Assembly (NCBI RefSeq): GCF_000499845.2
Contig: NC_023754.2
Coordinates: 24,958,611 to 25,022,610 of the forward strand
DNA from: Phaseolus vulgaris
Taxonomy: Eukaryota > Streptophyta > Magnoliopsida > Fabales > Fabaceae
Reading direction: 5' to 3'
DNA: 64,000 nucleotides
In this document: positions 25,776 through 37,500 of the stretch, one piece after another
Position numbering within the stretch: position 1 is the first letter of the stretch
How the letters are laid out: each line of letters opens with the position of its first letter
Notes under the pieces: model-generated
What the model saw: the letters and a program-made list of their open reading frames with translations, nothing else
The model's database searches: none
Told to the model about the DNA's origin: nothing
Position numbers and translations under genes: made by a program

Positions 25776-28700
25776 ATTTTGCAAAATAAAGAAATTAAAG
25801 TATTCATATCACAGAAACAATTTCTTCTCGTCATTAATGATGGTTGTTCAAATTATGCAGATTGATAAATGAACTAGCTAATGTTAAGATCATTACTTTC
25901 AAGATTTTTTAATTAGTTGTTTAAATAATTCTAAACTGTAAAGAAGATAGCATGTTTTTACATATTTTTACATATTCTTTTTACATATATAAACTTGATT
26001 TACTTTAATCACTCATCATTTTTAATTTATCGTCTTTTATTTTAGATCTAAATTAAATTATAACATTTCTAAAGTTGACAATAGTTAAAAGTGATGTTAT
26101 ATCACAATTAAGACTGTTAAAATCTAAAATATAATTTATGAATTAAAAAAGTAATCTTAACATATGAAACTACATATTTATTATGACTTTTAAATATATA
26201 AAATAAATATTTATAATGCATAATGCTAGTTTATCAATGAAGTTGCATCGTTGAAAAAAATATAGAAAAAACACGGCCTCTTTGCATAATTTTCTTAGTG
26301 CAATTTACGAAAATAAATTACATTAAAATTGATAAATTTACGATTTATAATTATTGATAAAAGTACATTAAATAAAATGAAAATAAAAGGAACTAAATGT
26401 CTTGATCCTTTAAAATTAGTGCAAAGTAACTTTTTATTGTAATATTGGGTATTATGTAATAATTTAGTGTGGTGAAAAAGGTTTATTTGATATTTTTGGG
26501 TGTTAAGCTTTCTTAGTGAGTAAGTATTTGACTATAGGTAAGAAAATTGATTTCCCATAGTTTGTATTGTACCCTCATCTTTATATCGTTGTGGACAAAA
26601 AAAAATTATTTTTCAAACCATATAAGACTATGGTGTTTGTGAAATTATCGTTATCGGAGGCAAAATCTTGCGTATTACTTTTTGCTTGCAAACTGTTTAC
26701 TTATAAGTGAAGATACTGAAATAACTTTTGTTTCTTTCAATAAATTTTTCTTACACCTATAGATAATAGGTTAAGAAATATACATACATATATGTATATA
26801 GCATTATATTATAGATCTATATAATAACTTCTAAATATATATTTTAATTTGAAAATAAGATTCAAATTTATATATGGGTCCATTTTTATTTATCTTTATT
26901 TTTTAGTTATTTTATATTCACTTTTTTATTGATATTTTGTAAACATTTTAAAATTCTATTTAAAATTAAAGTGCAATTTTTGTCTCAATATCGATAATCG
27001 GAATGTGTTGGTCGATTGGATTGATAAAACCATTTAGTAACTATTTGAAAAAAACAAAAACTTATCATGATAAAAACCGTTATTTAATTTGGATTTTTTT
27101 TAAAAATATCGACCATATATATTTATATTTATTATTTTACATATACATTTTTAATATCAATAAATATTACTGAAACTTTGATTTAAATATGATAACATAT
27201 TTCTCTTAATTATTATAAATATTAATAATTATAAAATTATGTTTTAATCTAATTTTTTACAGTATAGTACTTTTATTAAAGTTAACAAGAGTATAGCTTA
27301 ACTATGTTTTGAACAATTCACCTCTAAATAAATACTTTATTGAATTTAATTTAAAAAATATTAGTCATTGCATAAAAAGAATGGCACATATCAATTATTA
27401 TATTAGAAGTAATTGATTAAACGATCATATATACAATATTTAAAATAATTTTTTATTCAGTTATGATAATTGATATTTTGTATTTTTATAATAAGTTTTA
27501 AAATTTTGAAATAATCAATCATCTTTATAATAAATTAATAATTGAATTTGTCATAAAGATTTGTGAAGATGTGCTTAAAGTTTCATTACCCAAATTTTCT
27601 GAAAAATTAAGAACACACATTTATGCTTTTTAATCATAAAAGATGTTCATTTTATCAGTTATAATGTATATTTATTATATAATATTTTAGATTTTCAGTT
27701 ATAATTGAGTATCCGTTATTTTTATCTTTTATAATTTATTTTTTTATATATATTATGTATATAGTATTTAATAATATAAGTAACTAATTTTTTTAATAAA
27801 ATATTTTTTTTTCTAAATAAAATATATAAAACTAATATAACGCGTAACCATGCTAGTAATAAACATATTTTTTCACTATATAATTTTCTATTTCATTCTT
27901 TTACTAATACTGGGATAGCTTCTAGTACGCTCGTCATGATAAAGAATAAGAGATTTCATCGACTTTTTATTAATTGATGTATTAATTAATTAATTAAAAT
28001 TATTAATAAACCTTGGAATCTAATTATCACATCCCATGACTCAACCCACACACTATATCACGTTACATTATATTAACGTTGCCTTACCTTGCATAAATAT
28101 CTCTTTAATCTCATCTCATTCATTTCTTACACATTTATATACATCACAGTCCATAACTACAATTAACATGGTAAATTTAAATAAAATAAAATATTAAAAT
28201 ATGAAACATAATGTTTAACCTACATCATGCAACATTCAAACTTTTTAAAATTAGTTTGGTAACGTAATACATGACATATTAAGCAGAGGATTATTGCTAG
28301 AATAAATTTTCATTATTTAAATGCCATTTTCCAATAAAATACTATTTGTTATTGGTGATCATCTTACTCAAACAAAGAATATTTATTTAAGTGAGAGTTA
28401 TCTTACTCATGCATGACAAACAACTAAAAAATTAATCAAATATAAACAAAACACAATTCAACCCAAAACTTGGACCATATTACTTTTAATCAAAATAAAA
28501 TTTGTTTAGCTTAGGTTGGTTTAAAAATCCTAACAAATAAAATATGATACTCCCTAACATAATCAATAAAAAAAACCACTCTTAATCAAATTCATAACTC
28601 GCTATATCAAAATATTATATTGAAAATCAATTCAACTCCAAAGTTCAATTGCCAAACAATTTCCAACTAACTCATGCATAAATTTAGAAAATAACCTATA

Positions 28701-30100
28701 ACACCGATTTCACATTTTCACACGTTTACACGCTTAATACTCACCCAACTTATAAATCATCACCATCAATTTCTACAAGACCCAACAAATAAAAAATATC
28801 ATCATAATTCTTCAATTAATACAAATCCTATTCTATTTAACCAAATGAACCTATATTACCACTAAATTTCTCATATTTTCACAATCTAAAATCACTCATA
28901 CACTTATAACTTAAAATTCATAATAAAGTTAGTTTGTGTTACTTTATTTTATTTTATACAACTAGATATTTAAGACTCCAAAAAGAGAATGACGCAAAAT
29001 CTCAAGAAAATCCCCTGAATACTTAAGGATTCAAGCTCAAACCAATAATTACCCACAAACTTTAAAACCCCATAATCTCTTTAACTATAAAAAATTCAAG
29101 TAATGTATGCATCTTTTAAAAGAAGAGATGAGGTTGAAGAAAAGAAAAAAAGATGACTAAACCAAGACCAAACTTAAAATTAGTACTTTATATGATTATT
29201 GGGATTATTGGGAGGAGAAAAAGGAATTGAAAGAGATGTTCCAAAGGGATAACTTTTTTTTGTGAGATTTCTATTGACACAATTTTTTTTTATTAAATTT
29301 ACCTTCTTGTTCTGTTTTTCTATCATTAAGACTTGTTGTGCTAGTTCAAATTCTTTTAAGACAATACCCTTTCAAAGTTATTATTTTCATCTCGAACTTT
29401 AAATACAAAACTAAATTAAAACTTAAACATATATAATATATAATTCACTATATTTTTAAAAATTATTTTAATATACTTTTATTTTATCACATAAAAGTAC
29501 TTAATTTATCACATAAAAGTACTTGTTACTGCTGAAATGAAGTAAATATAAAAATTGGTTTGGTGGAAATAAAAATACGGAGAATATAAATAAACCGTGA
29601 TGACGATAAAGCCGATAACGATTTGTAGTCCATATAATAATATAATAATAATTGAAGTGACAAATTCATGTGAGAGAGTAAAAAAGCCGTCATATATTTT
29701 ATATAGGCCAAACCAATCCCACCAAACAAAACCCTAATGCATGATTTGAAGTATTTGCAGAAGTTGCTGGCATTGCTATGATAACAACATAATCTAGAAA
29801 GCATGTGAAATTTGTAATTTATTTTAAAATAATTGAATTAGTCTGATAAAAAATTGAATAACTTGATAGGCAGAAATAAATAGAAATAGGAGTAGTATAT
29901 GAGGTGGATATTGATTTGTGAAATTTGGATATATTAGGAAAAGAAAAAGTAAATCTCACACATAAATCATGATGTGATGAAGCTTAATTAAAAAAGCTAA
30001 ACTGATGTTGAGAGTAGGGTTAATTGTGAGTGAGTAAGAACAGTGTAATGATCAGAATCAGAACCCTACAAGCAAGCAATATGAGAAGACAGGGACAAAA
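25776..30100. other. AT-rich intergenic DNA
   Basis: No gene is supported over more than 4 kb. The stretch near 28020-28170 looks promoter-like (TATA-type CATAAATATC, a pyrimidine-rich leader, then ATG followed at once by GTAAAT) but no downstream exon could be found. The minus ORF at 29526-29804 has no recognisable domain. Confidence 0.6.
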
Positions 30101-30236
30101 GAGGGACGTGGGTCCCACGACAAGAGTGCCCTAATACCAAGTCTACACACACTCACTCATAAGATAAAGCAGTGCCGCGTCGCAGGGGAACATTTCCCTA
30201 ACCCAAAATCTACGTCACCAACCTCTCCAATACCTA

Positions 30237-30257
30237 GTTTTCTCTCTCTCTGCTCCT
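30237..30257 (+). promoter_or_regulatory. Pyrimidine patch near the start of transcription
   Basis: A CTCTCTCTCTCT tract sits about 190 bases before the ATG at 30438, typical of the Y patch in plant core promoters. An ACGTGGG element (G-box-like core) is at about 30106-30112. Functional assignment is inference. Confidence 0.35.
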
Positions 30258-30437
30258 AATTCATTTGTTTATTTAAAAAAAAAGGGAAAAAGGTAGAAAA
30301 AGAAAACCCTGATTAAGAACCCTCGCAACCCTTCAAAGTCCAAAGCCTCTCCCATTTTCTCTCTCTTTCTGTTCAGCGTTAGATAAGAAAAAGAAGAAGA
30401 AAGAGTAACCAACGCAATCACCATTTTCTCCCTCCTC

Positions 30438-31061
30438 ATGAAGAAGCTCTACCATAAAGGGACGGTTCACCCGTCGCCACCGCTCATCTCCGACCACCTC
30501 GCTTTCCTCCCCACTGCCATACTCACCCTCGCGGCCGCGCTCTCGCCGGACGACCGGGAGGTTCTCTCCTATCTCATCTCCTGCTCCTCCGCCGCCGCCT
30601 CCACTTTCTCCAGCAACCCCCGCCGGAAAAGCGCTGCGGAAACCGCCCATTCCCCTGCGTTCAACTGCAGCTGCTTCGGCTGCTACACGACTTACTGGGT
30701 CAGGTGGGACGAGTCGCCGAATCGCCAGCTCATACACGAGATCATCGACGCGTACGAGGATTATTTGGCTCAGACTGGAAACAAGGGGAAGAAGAACGGT
30801 AAGGGGAAGAAGGAGAAGAGGAACCACAGGAAAGCGGGGAGCAGCGATAGCAGTAATAGTAAGCAAGCGCATTCGAGCGAGTTGAAGCGGTCCGAGTTGG
30901 CGAGTGTGGCGAGTCACGACTCGGGCGAGTTGGAAGCGGTGTTGGAGGGTGGCGGTGGCGGTGGCGAAGGTTGTGAAGGGGTTGCGGTTGAGGAGAAAGG
31001 GTCTGTGAGAAGGTTTGTGAGTTTCATTGGTGAAAGGATTTGGGGCGGGTGGGGACAGTGA
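30438..31061 (+). CDS. Plant-specific protein with CxCxxCY motif, intronless
   Basis: A single-exon ORF of 207 residues, richer in GC than its surroundings and preceded by a plausible leader. The N-terminus MKKLYHKGTVHPSPP is followed by a hydrophobic stretch DHLAFLPTAILTLAAALS (about residues 19-36) and PDDREVLSYLISCSS. A conserved-looking core FNCSCFGCYTTYWVRWDESP and QLIHEIIDAYEDYL lies at about residues 75-110. Then comes a Lys/Gly/Ser-rich basic stretch (about 113-145), an acidic, Gly-rich stretch (about 158-185) and a C-terminal block RRFVSFIGERIWGGWG. I recognise the pattern of a plant-only uncharacterised family but know no function. The three clustered cysteines could bind metal or form a lipidation site; both are guesses. 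The 194-residue antisense ORF over it is a shadow. Confidence 0.88.
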   Translation: MKKLYHKGTVHPSPPLISDHLAFLPTAILTLAAALSPDDREVLSYLISCSSAAASTFSSNPRRKSAAETAHSPAFNCSCFGCYTTYWVRWDESPNRQLIHEIIDAYEDYLAQTGNKGKKNGKGKKEKRNHRKAGSSDSSNSKQAHSSELKRSELASVASHDSGELEAVLEGGGGGGEGCEGVAVEEKGSVRRFVSFIGERIWGGWGQ

Positions 31062-33478
31062 GTGAAGTTGGCAGAGATAATAATGAAGAAGAAAACTAGA
31101 TAATGAAGAAAGGAAGAGAAGAGAAGAGGAAAGGTAGGTTTAGATTTTAATATTAATATTTACACCACCTCCCTTACTTTTTCTTGTTCCTTTTTATTTT
31201 TGCTTTTGTACATTAATCAATCACCGCTACCCTGCAATGTTTAACACGAAATGGATGTTTCTTCTGTAATTCAGGGGGTTAGAGTTTTGTTATATATAAT
31301 CTTTCAATCAAGTCATATATATCAAATTTTGAATTCATTTTTTTTATTTCTATCTCTTCCATGTTGTTTCCATTTTCCTGGGAACTCATCAGTGCTGTCT
31401 CTTAGGATGTTTTTTTCAAATTTAGGTTCTGAATTCGTTTTAGTTGTTAAAAATAGGAAAAAGCTGTTTCTCCTTCTAGTATATTCCTTGTTCAATTTCG
31501 GCGTTCAATCTCACTGATGATGCCCTTTTGTTTCTACAGGGTGTACATTTGGAAGTCAAAAATGACTATTTTCTTTAGATTTTTCTTTCAATTAATGTGT
31601 AGAATTTGAATTTGACCAATTCATATCTTCCAACAAGTTTTCTTTTTTTTTGGTGGTCTTTATCTTTATCTCTTTTTACTCGTGAAACTTCCCAGTGAAT
31701 ATACCACAATGTCATGAAAAATCAATCCTTTTGCCAGTGTGTAAATTTCATAGGTCTTGACTGGTAATTGTATATTATTTAAACAATTTCAATTCTTAAA
31801 CTTGTGAAACTTTATTAGATGTAATGTCTTCTGGCCAAAACACTATTTCTTGCAAGATTTATTAAAATAATTTACACTGAAAATAAATTAAATCATAATT
31901 TTATTTCTTATAAGTAGATTTTTTTGGTAATGCATTCTGCTGTTAAAGAAAACTTGCTTTTTCTGCGGCAACGAATACTTGCTACTGAACCTGGAATAAG
32001 AGAGGAGTAGCGGGCAGTGTTTTTTTTCATGGGGAAGAGAAAAAACTTTTAACAATAATTTTTTACCTTTCAATTTTTTCAAGATATGTTATACCTTTTA
32101 ATATTAGGACTTCATTAAATAAATTTAATTATAGACATAATTCCAATACGTGATTAGATGATAAAAAATTACATATGAAAACACATGAATGGACTTTATT
32201 TATTTTCTTCTGAGCGTTTGTAATTTATATCTATAGCCCATTTAGTCGGAATGTCTAGGTGTGCTCTTTCTCAAAAGAGTACAATTTTTTGTACCGAAAT
32301 CGTAACATAATTTTGATTTTTTTTACTCTTAAAAGAAGAGCACAACTCATATGGAAAAAATAATAACAAATCCATGAATATATTTTCAGTTTCCTTTTAA
32401 AGTTAAAATAAATATTTTTACAATTATCTAAATTTAACATATCTAACTAGTTTGAAATCTAAAAAACTGATACTTGACTCTAAAAAGTATTTATGAATGA
32501 GACTAAGTTTTGTAAAAGTATCCTAACAAATTATGAGGCCAACACCATTAGGTTCGGAATTATACTATTTTTCTAACGAAAAAATCAATTTAGTTACACA
32601 CAAGGAGCATTCCTATTTCTTTTTGCATGAGTTGATATTTATACATTTCTTACTTATGATTTTCTTTCATTCATTTTTTTATTATGAGTAATCTTATACA
32701 TATATATATATATAATAAATAAAAATTGTGGGATCATACATTTTTCCGTTTTAATTCTTCATTCGCAAAAATATCATTCATAAATAATCATAAAAATATA
32801 GTATTTTTTCCATGCATGCACTGATTTTTTAGATATTCAAACAAATTTTACATTTCGCTTGTATTAGTTATAGTTTTCTTTTCACCCTTGAAAAAAAGGC
32901 AAAATGATAGTCATTTTGCATTGTAAACAAATCTCTACATTATTTTTAAAATAAATAATAAACATGTCCTCATATTTTAGAATGTTTGTTTTATCTATCC
33001 ATAAATTTAGTTATCATTTTACTTGTTAAGTAGCATTCATCATCTACCACATTATAAAAAAATTATTTTATAATATAAACATAAAAATATTATACGATAT
33101 CTTTTAACTCTTTCCTTACCTTTAAGTGTGATGTATTTTAATTTTAATTTTAATTTCTTTGCATAGAATTTTTTTTTTTAATATGTTTGCATTATTATTA
33201 TTATTATTTTAAGGAATTTATTTCAATATTTTATAACTAAAAAATATTTTTATTTTTTTTAAATGAAACATTTATTTATTATATATGCTACTTTTTTTTT
33301 TCAAACTATACATGTTTTTTCATACCATTAAAATCACAATATATATTTACTAAGTTCCATTTAAAAACCTAAGAAGAGTATATTTTAAAAGATAAAACAA
33401 AAGCATTGAATCAAAATATTAATATTTTCGTTTATGATCAATAGTCATACGTTGTTTAAAAGTTAAAGTTAAAGTCAA
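31062..33478. other. 3' flank and AT-rich intergenic DNA
   Basis: The first part is the likely 3' UTR of the preceding gene. No other gene is supported. A (TA)n run is near 32699-32714 and an ATT run near 33190-33208. Confidence 0.65.
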
Positions 33479-33717
33479 TTTAAATACACATTTCTCTCTT
33501 AATTCTGAAGTATTTTTTTAAAGATAAAACTGTGATTAAGTTCAAAATTCCAAAACTAATAGTAGCTCAATGCAGTGATTTGACTATAGTAATATAATTT
33601 AAATACACATTTATCTCTTAATCCTATGAAGTATTTTTTTAAAGATAAAACTATGATTAAGTTCAAAATTCCAAAACTAATAGTAGCTCAATGCAATGAT
33701 TTGACTATAGTAATATC
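33479..33717. repeat. Tandem duplication of about 119 bp, two copies
   Basis: Both units start AATTTAAATACACATTT and share the text AAGTATTTTTTTAAAGATAA, GATTAAGTTCAAAATTCC and GATTTGACTATAGTAATAT. Unit boundaries are about 33479-33597 and 33598-33717. The units differ at only a few bases, so the duplication is fairly recent. Confidence 0.9.
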
Positions 33718-34216
33718 ATTTTGAAGTGCATATTTAATACTTGTTATATATATTATTATACTAGATATATATAAAAAAAATATTTATTTTACAAAAGTGA
33801 TGTAGTTTTATACAAAATTTAAAAATATTATGAAAATATATAAGTTGTGCTTGAACATCATGATTTTGTTACATTGGAACATAATTCCATTAACAAAAAA
33901 AACGAAGTTATCAAGAGCAAACATAAATTTTGAAAAATTGTGAATTTATCTTAATCACTTATATAAATCTTTTTTAGTTGAAATTGCCATAAACTACAAC
34001 GGGCAATACATAAAAATCATTCATGAGTACAATGATTTTTATATATGTATTAATTATTATAATAATTTGTTTGATTAATTTAAAGAATTGTTTAATAATT
34101 TGATTATTATAATATATTAATAATTTGTTTAATGATGTGAGTTAAGAAAATAATGTGAGTTGTTAAAAAGATGGAGTTTTCTAATGTATGACTAAAATGT
34201 GTTTCTGCTTTGATTT

Positions 34217-34515
34217 GTGTTGCGTTTACTGTTAGAACAAATGTTCCTTGGAAGCTTCGTAATCGATGAAATACTTGTCTTAATTACTCTGGGAAAATCA
34301 GGTTTATGGTTACTCATATTTTACATGAAGGAAATGTGTGCTGATAAGTTGGCTAATTTTGTATTTATTTATAGAGAATCTTTTCATTCGTATAATAGGC
34401 TACCATCTAGTCTGTTATTAGAATTCTTTATGAGTAGGTATAATCTACCTATGTATCGTTTTTGTTAATATATGAGTTTTGGTATAGTCTTCCATATTTT
34501 TGTATTTTTTTTTTA
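34217..34515 (+). mobile_element. LINE (L1-type) retrotransposon remnant, RNase H tail
   Basis: The translated pieces NVPWKLRNR, FMVTHILHEGN, CADKLANF and FFMSRYNLPMYRF match the C-terminal RNase H-like tail commonly found in plant LINE reverse transcriptases. The pieces lie in two frames: an in-frame TGA follows LRNR near 34267, and the frame changes between HEGN and CADK (about 34333-34338). The last piece ends with TAA at 34466-34468, followed by TGAGTTTTGGTATAGTCTTC, which resembles a LINE 3' end. The reverse transcriptase domain was not found upstream, so this is a 5'-truncated dead copy. Confidence 0.75.
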
Positions 34516-37500
34516 ATAATATTTTTTAAATGATTGTTGGTACTTAAAGTTTCAACATAACTAAAATGTCAAGTTGTATAATGATACTTAACCTGAAAAC
34601 TTTTATTTTAAAAAATATATATTATAATAATAAAAAACAATTTATTATAATAATTACTATTTCTTATTTATTTAATAATTAGTAATAATTTTTTGTCCTC
34701 ATTTTTATACATATTTTTTAAACAACAAATTTATAAACAAATAAAATAATTTTATAAAAAAATTATAATCGGTACAAAAGTAATAGACAAATCATCACCA
34801 TCATACACCACCTCTATACATTACTTTTACATTAAAAGTCGTCCTACCTTATACAACTTTAACATAATTTTTTACTTTTTTTACGTAAACGATAAATCAA
34901 CTTCAAACACAACTTCAACTTCTTTAAATTATTCTTACAATGAAAGTCGTGCTGGTTGTTTATTATTTCTCTCTTTTTTTTTTTCTTGTTATCAATAAAA
35001 TCGTGTTTTTATAATAATTATTTTTGAAAAAAAAACGCACTGCTCGAAAATGACTTATCTATTTTTATAATATTTTTTAAATCTATAAATTTTTATAAAT
35101 TCTATGCCAAATTGCACTATTATTGTGTATACTAAAAATAGTTTATAATGTATAAATAGAGTGTGGAGATAGATAGGCATAAGAAATAGCAAAAAACGAG
35201 ATCCGCAAAGTAGAGAGGCTTCGATTTAAGCGAAGGAGGCAGTACAAATAAAATAGACACTTCACTCCAAATATTGGTCTCCTTTCTGCACACCCTTTTT
35301 CATTTATTTATTCTTTCACACTCTTCACTTCTTTCATTAACAGAAAAAAATGACTTTTTTGGAGACCATCACAACCATCTATGTCTAAATAATTTTCTTT
35401 CTAATGTGGGAGAAGAAGTTGATTATGTGATGTTTGCAAATAGTAATTAGAGTTTTCCATATATGAATGTCCTTCCATCTCCATTTAATTGGTCAAAGTT
35501 CCCTTATTATGTATAATCCATTTGAAATAATTAATATTTTTTGCAATTATAGTTAGGTTATAACAGTGATTTTAAATAAATGTTTACCTTTCAATATCCT
35601 TTCTTGAGTTTAGTATTACCAATGTAGATTTATCATCAGATAAAAGGACAATTTTATAAATACTGTAAGACTTTTTCTTAATATTAATCTTTGAATAGTA
35701 ATTTTTAATTTCTTCTAATTCAACTCATAATGATTTTGGAAGTAAGAAAGAAGGCAAAATAGATAAAGAAAACCATTACTTCGTAATTAAGGTTGAATTG
35801 ACTGCGTGAGAGGGAATAGGACTTTATGAATTCAACATTTTTTCTCTCGTACCACCAAATGTTTCTGATCGATATAATACTACAAAAACAACTATTAGGA
35901 ATAGTACTTCGAATCTATCTGTTTGACTTAGTTTTATGTATTTTATTTTCTCAAAACCTTTTAATTTAAAAGGTGACTCAAGTGTTCATTGGTCAGATTT
36001 GTTCTCCATTTAGATTCGTGAAGTATTTAACACTCCCATCAGCAGCTTCCTTCTTATCTTAATTCCCACTCATGATTCATCATATTTTAAAATATTATAA
36101 AACCCTCTTACCAATTCAATGCAATGAAAACGAACAGAATTATCTAGGACCAGCATAAAGAGACGTGTGAAGAGTAATATTTGAAATCCAATATTTAAGT
36201 TTGAATGCAGTTGATGTAATTTTTTCTTAGAGTTCACAATTAAGTTACTGAACTTATTTTTACTTTTTATAACAAATTCTACAAATATAGTTTTCAATTA
36301 AATGGGTTAAGATAATATTATATTATTTCCGATTTGTAATGATTGCATATGTTTGATACTTCTCATATTTGATTGGATGAATTTGAGGGCTTTAATGCGA
36401 GGAAAGATGATAAAAAAAGAAAGAAAGAGGAGAAGTAGTGGAGTTAGGTATATGTTTTGCTCTGCCTTGCTCATTTTCTGTCTTCTCTTGTATGATTGCA
36501 AGCCTCAAGAAGTGAAATGTTTCTATTATTGGGAAAAGCACATGGCTGAAAAATCACATTCGATTCTACCCCTCTCTAATGCATAAATCTTAAAAGTTTA
36601 TTAAGATAATATTATTAAAAGTTAATAATTATATTTAAGATATGACTTTATTCTTAAAAAAATGTTTTGATCAGTTTAAAATTTTTTTATTTAAAGTATT
36701 ATCCTATAATTCCGAGTCACATTCTAAAAGTAAATAAACTATGAGATGTAAATAAGTTGAATGAAGTAAAATCAAGCACTTCAATGGATTCTTTTAATCC
36801 ATTGAAAATATGTTAGTGATGTATGAGGTAAGGATTTAAGTTTCTAAAAATATTAGATTTTGTGTGTGAGTAATTGTATATTTACTATATTTTTTGTAAT
36901 TATGAGAAAATATATGAGTTATAATAGTGGAGTGTGGTTAATAAAACTTAAAATATGTTTTTTTTAATTGAACTTAAGTGAGAAAGTAAGGGGAGTAGAG
37001 ACAAAAGTTTATAAAATATTATTAGAATGTCAAACTTCCTCTTTTTGACCAAAGAAGTACTTTGAGAAACTTATAACTTTTTTTCTTTCATTTATTTTTC
37101 TCAAGTCCACTTCAATTCTTTTTTATCTTCTCCTTAAGGTTTAAAACAAAGTCATACAGTGCCAACCTTGAAGTAAATCACTTTGAGTAAAATTTTCTTT
37201 TCATCTTGCCTTTATTTAATCTCATGCATGTTAAAGATGAAAAAGAAAAACGGAGTTTTAAAAAGCTGCGAATTAATCCTTTTTAGTTCTATGAATGCTT
37301 AGGTTCTTGATTTTGAACTAATCAAAATTTTATTTGGATATTCTCACATCTTCAATCTTTACAAAAACTAAACCTTTTAGGGTGTACGGTCAATTCAGGG
37401 TAAAGAAAGTTATATTGTTATTTAAATACAATTTTTTTAAGTTTTAAATACTCTATTGAAGTCTTGGTTTTGAAAATTGATGAGTTTCGTGTAAAATGTA

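Noticed and set aside
30333..30917. 194-residue minus-strand ORF
   Set aside because: It lies antisense to the well-supported gene at 30438-31061 and results from that gene's GC-rich codons; no domain was recognised.
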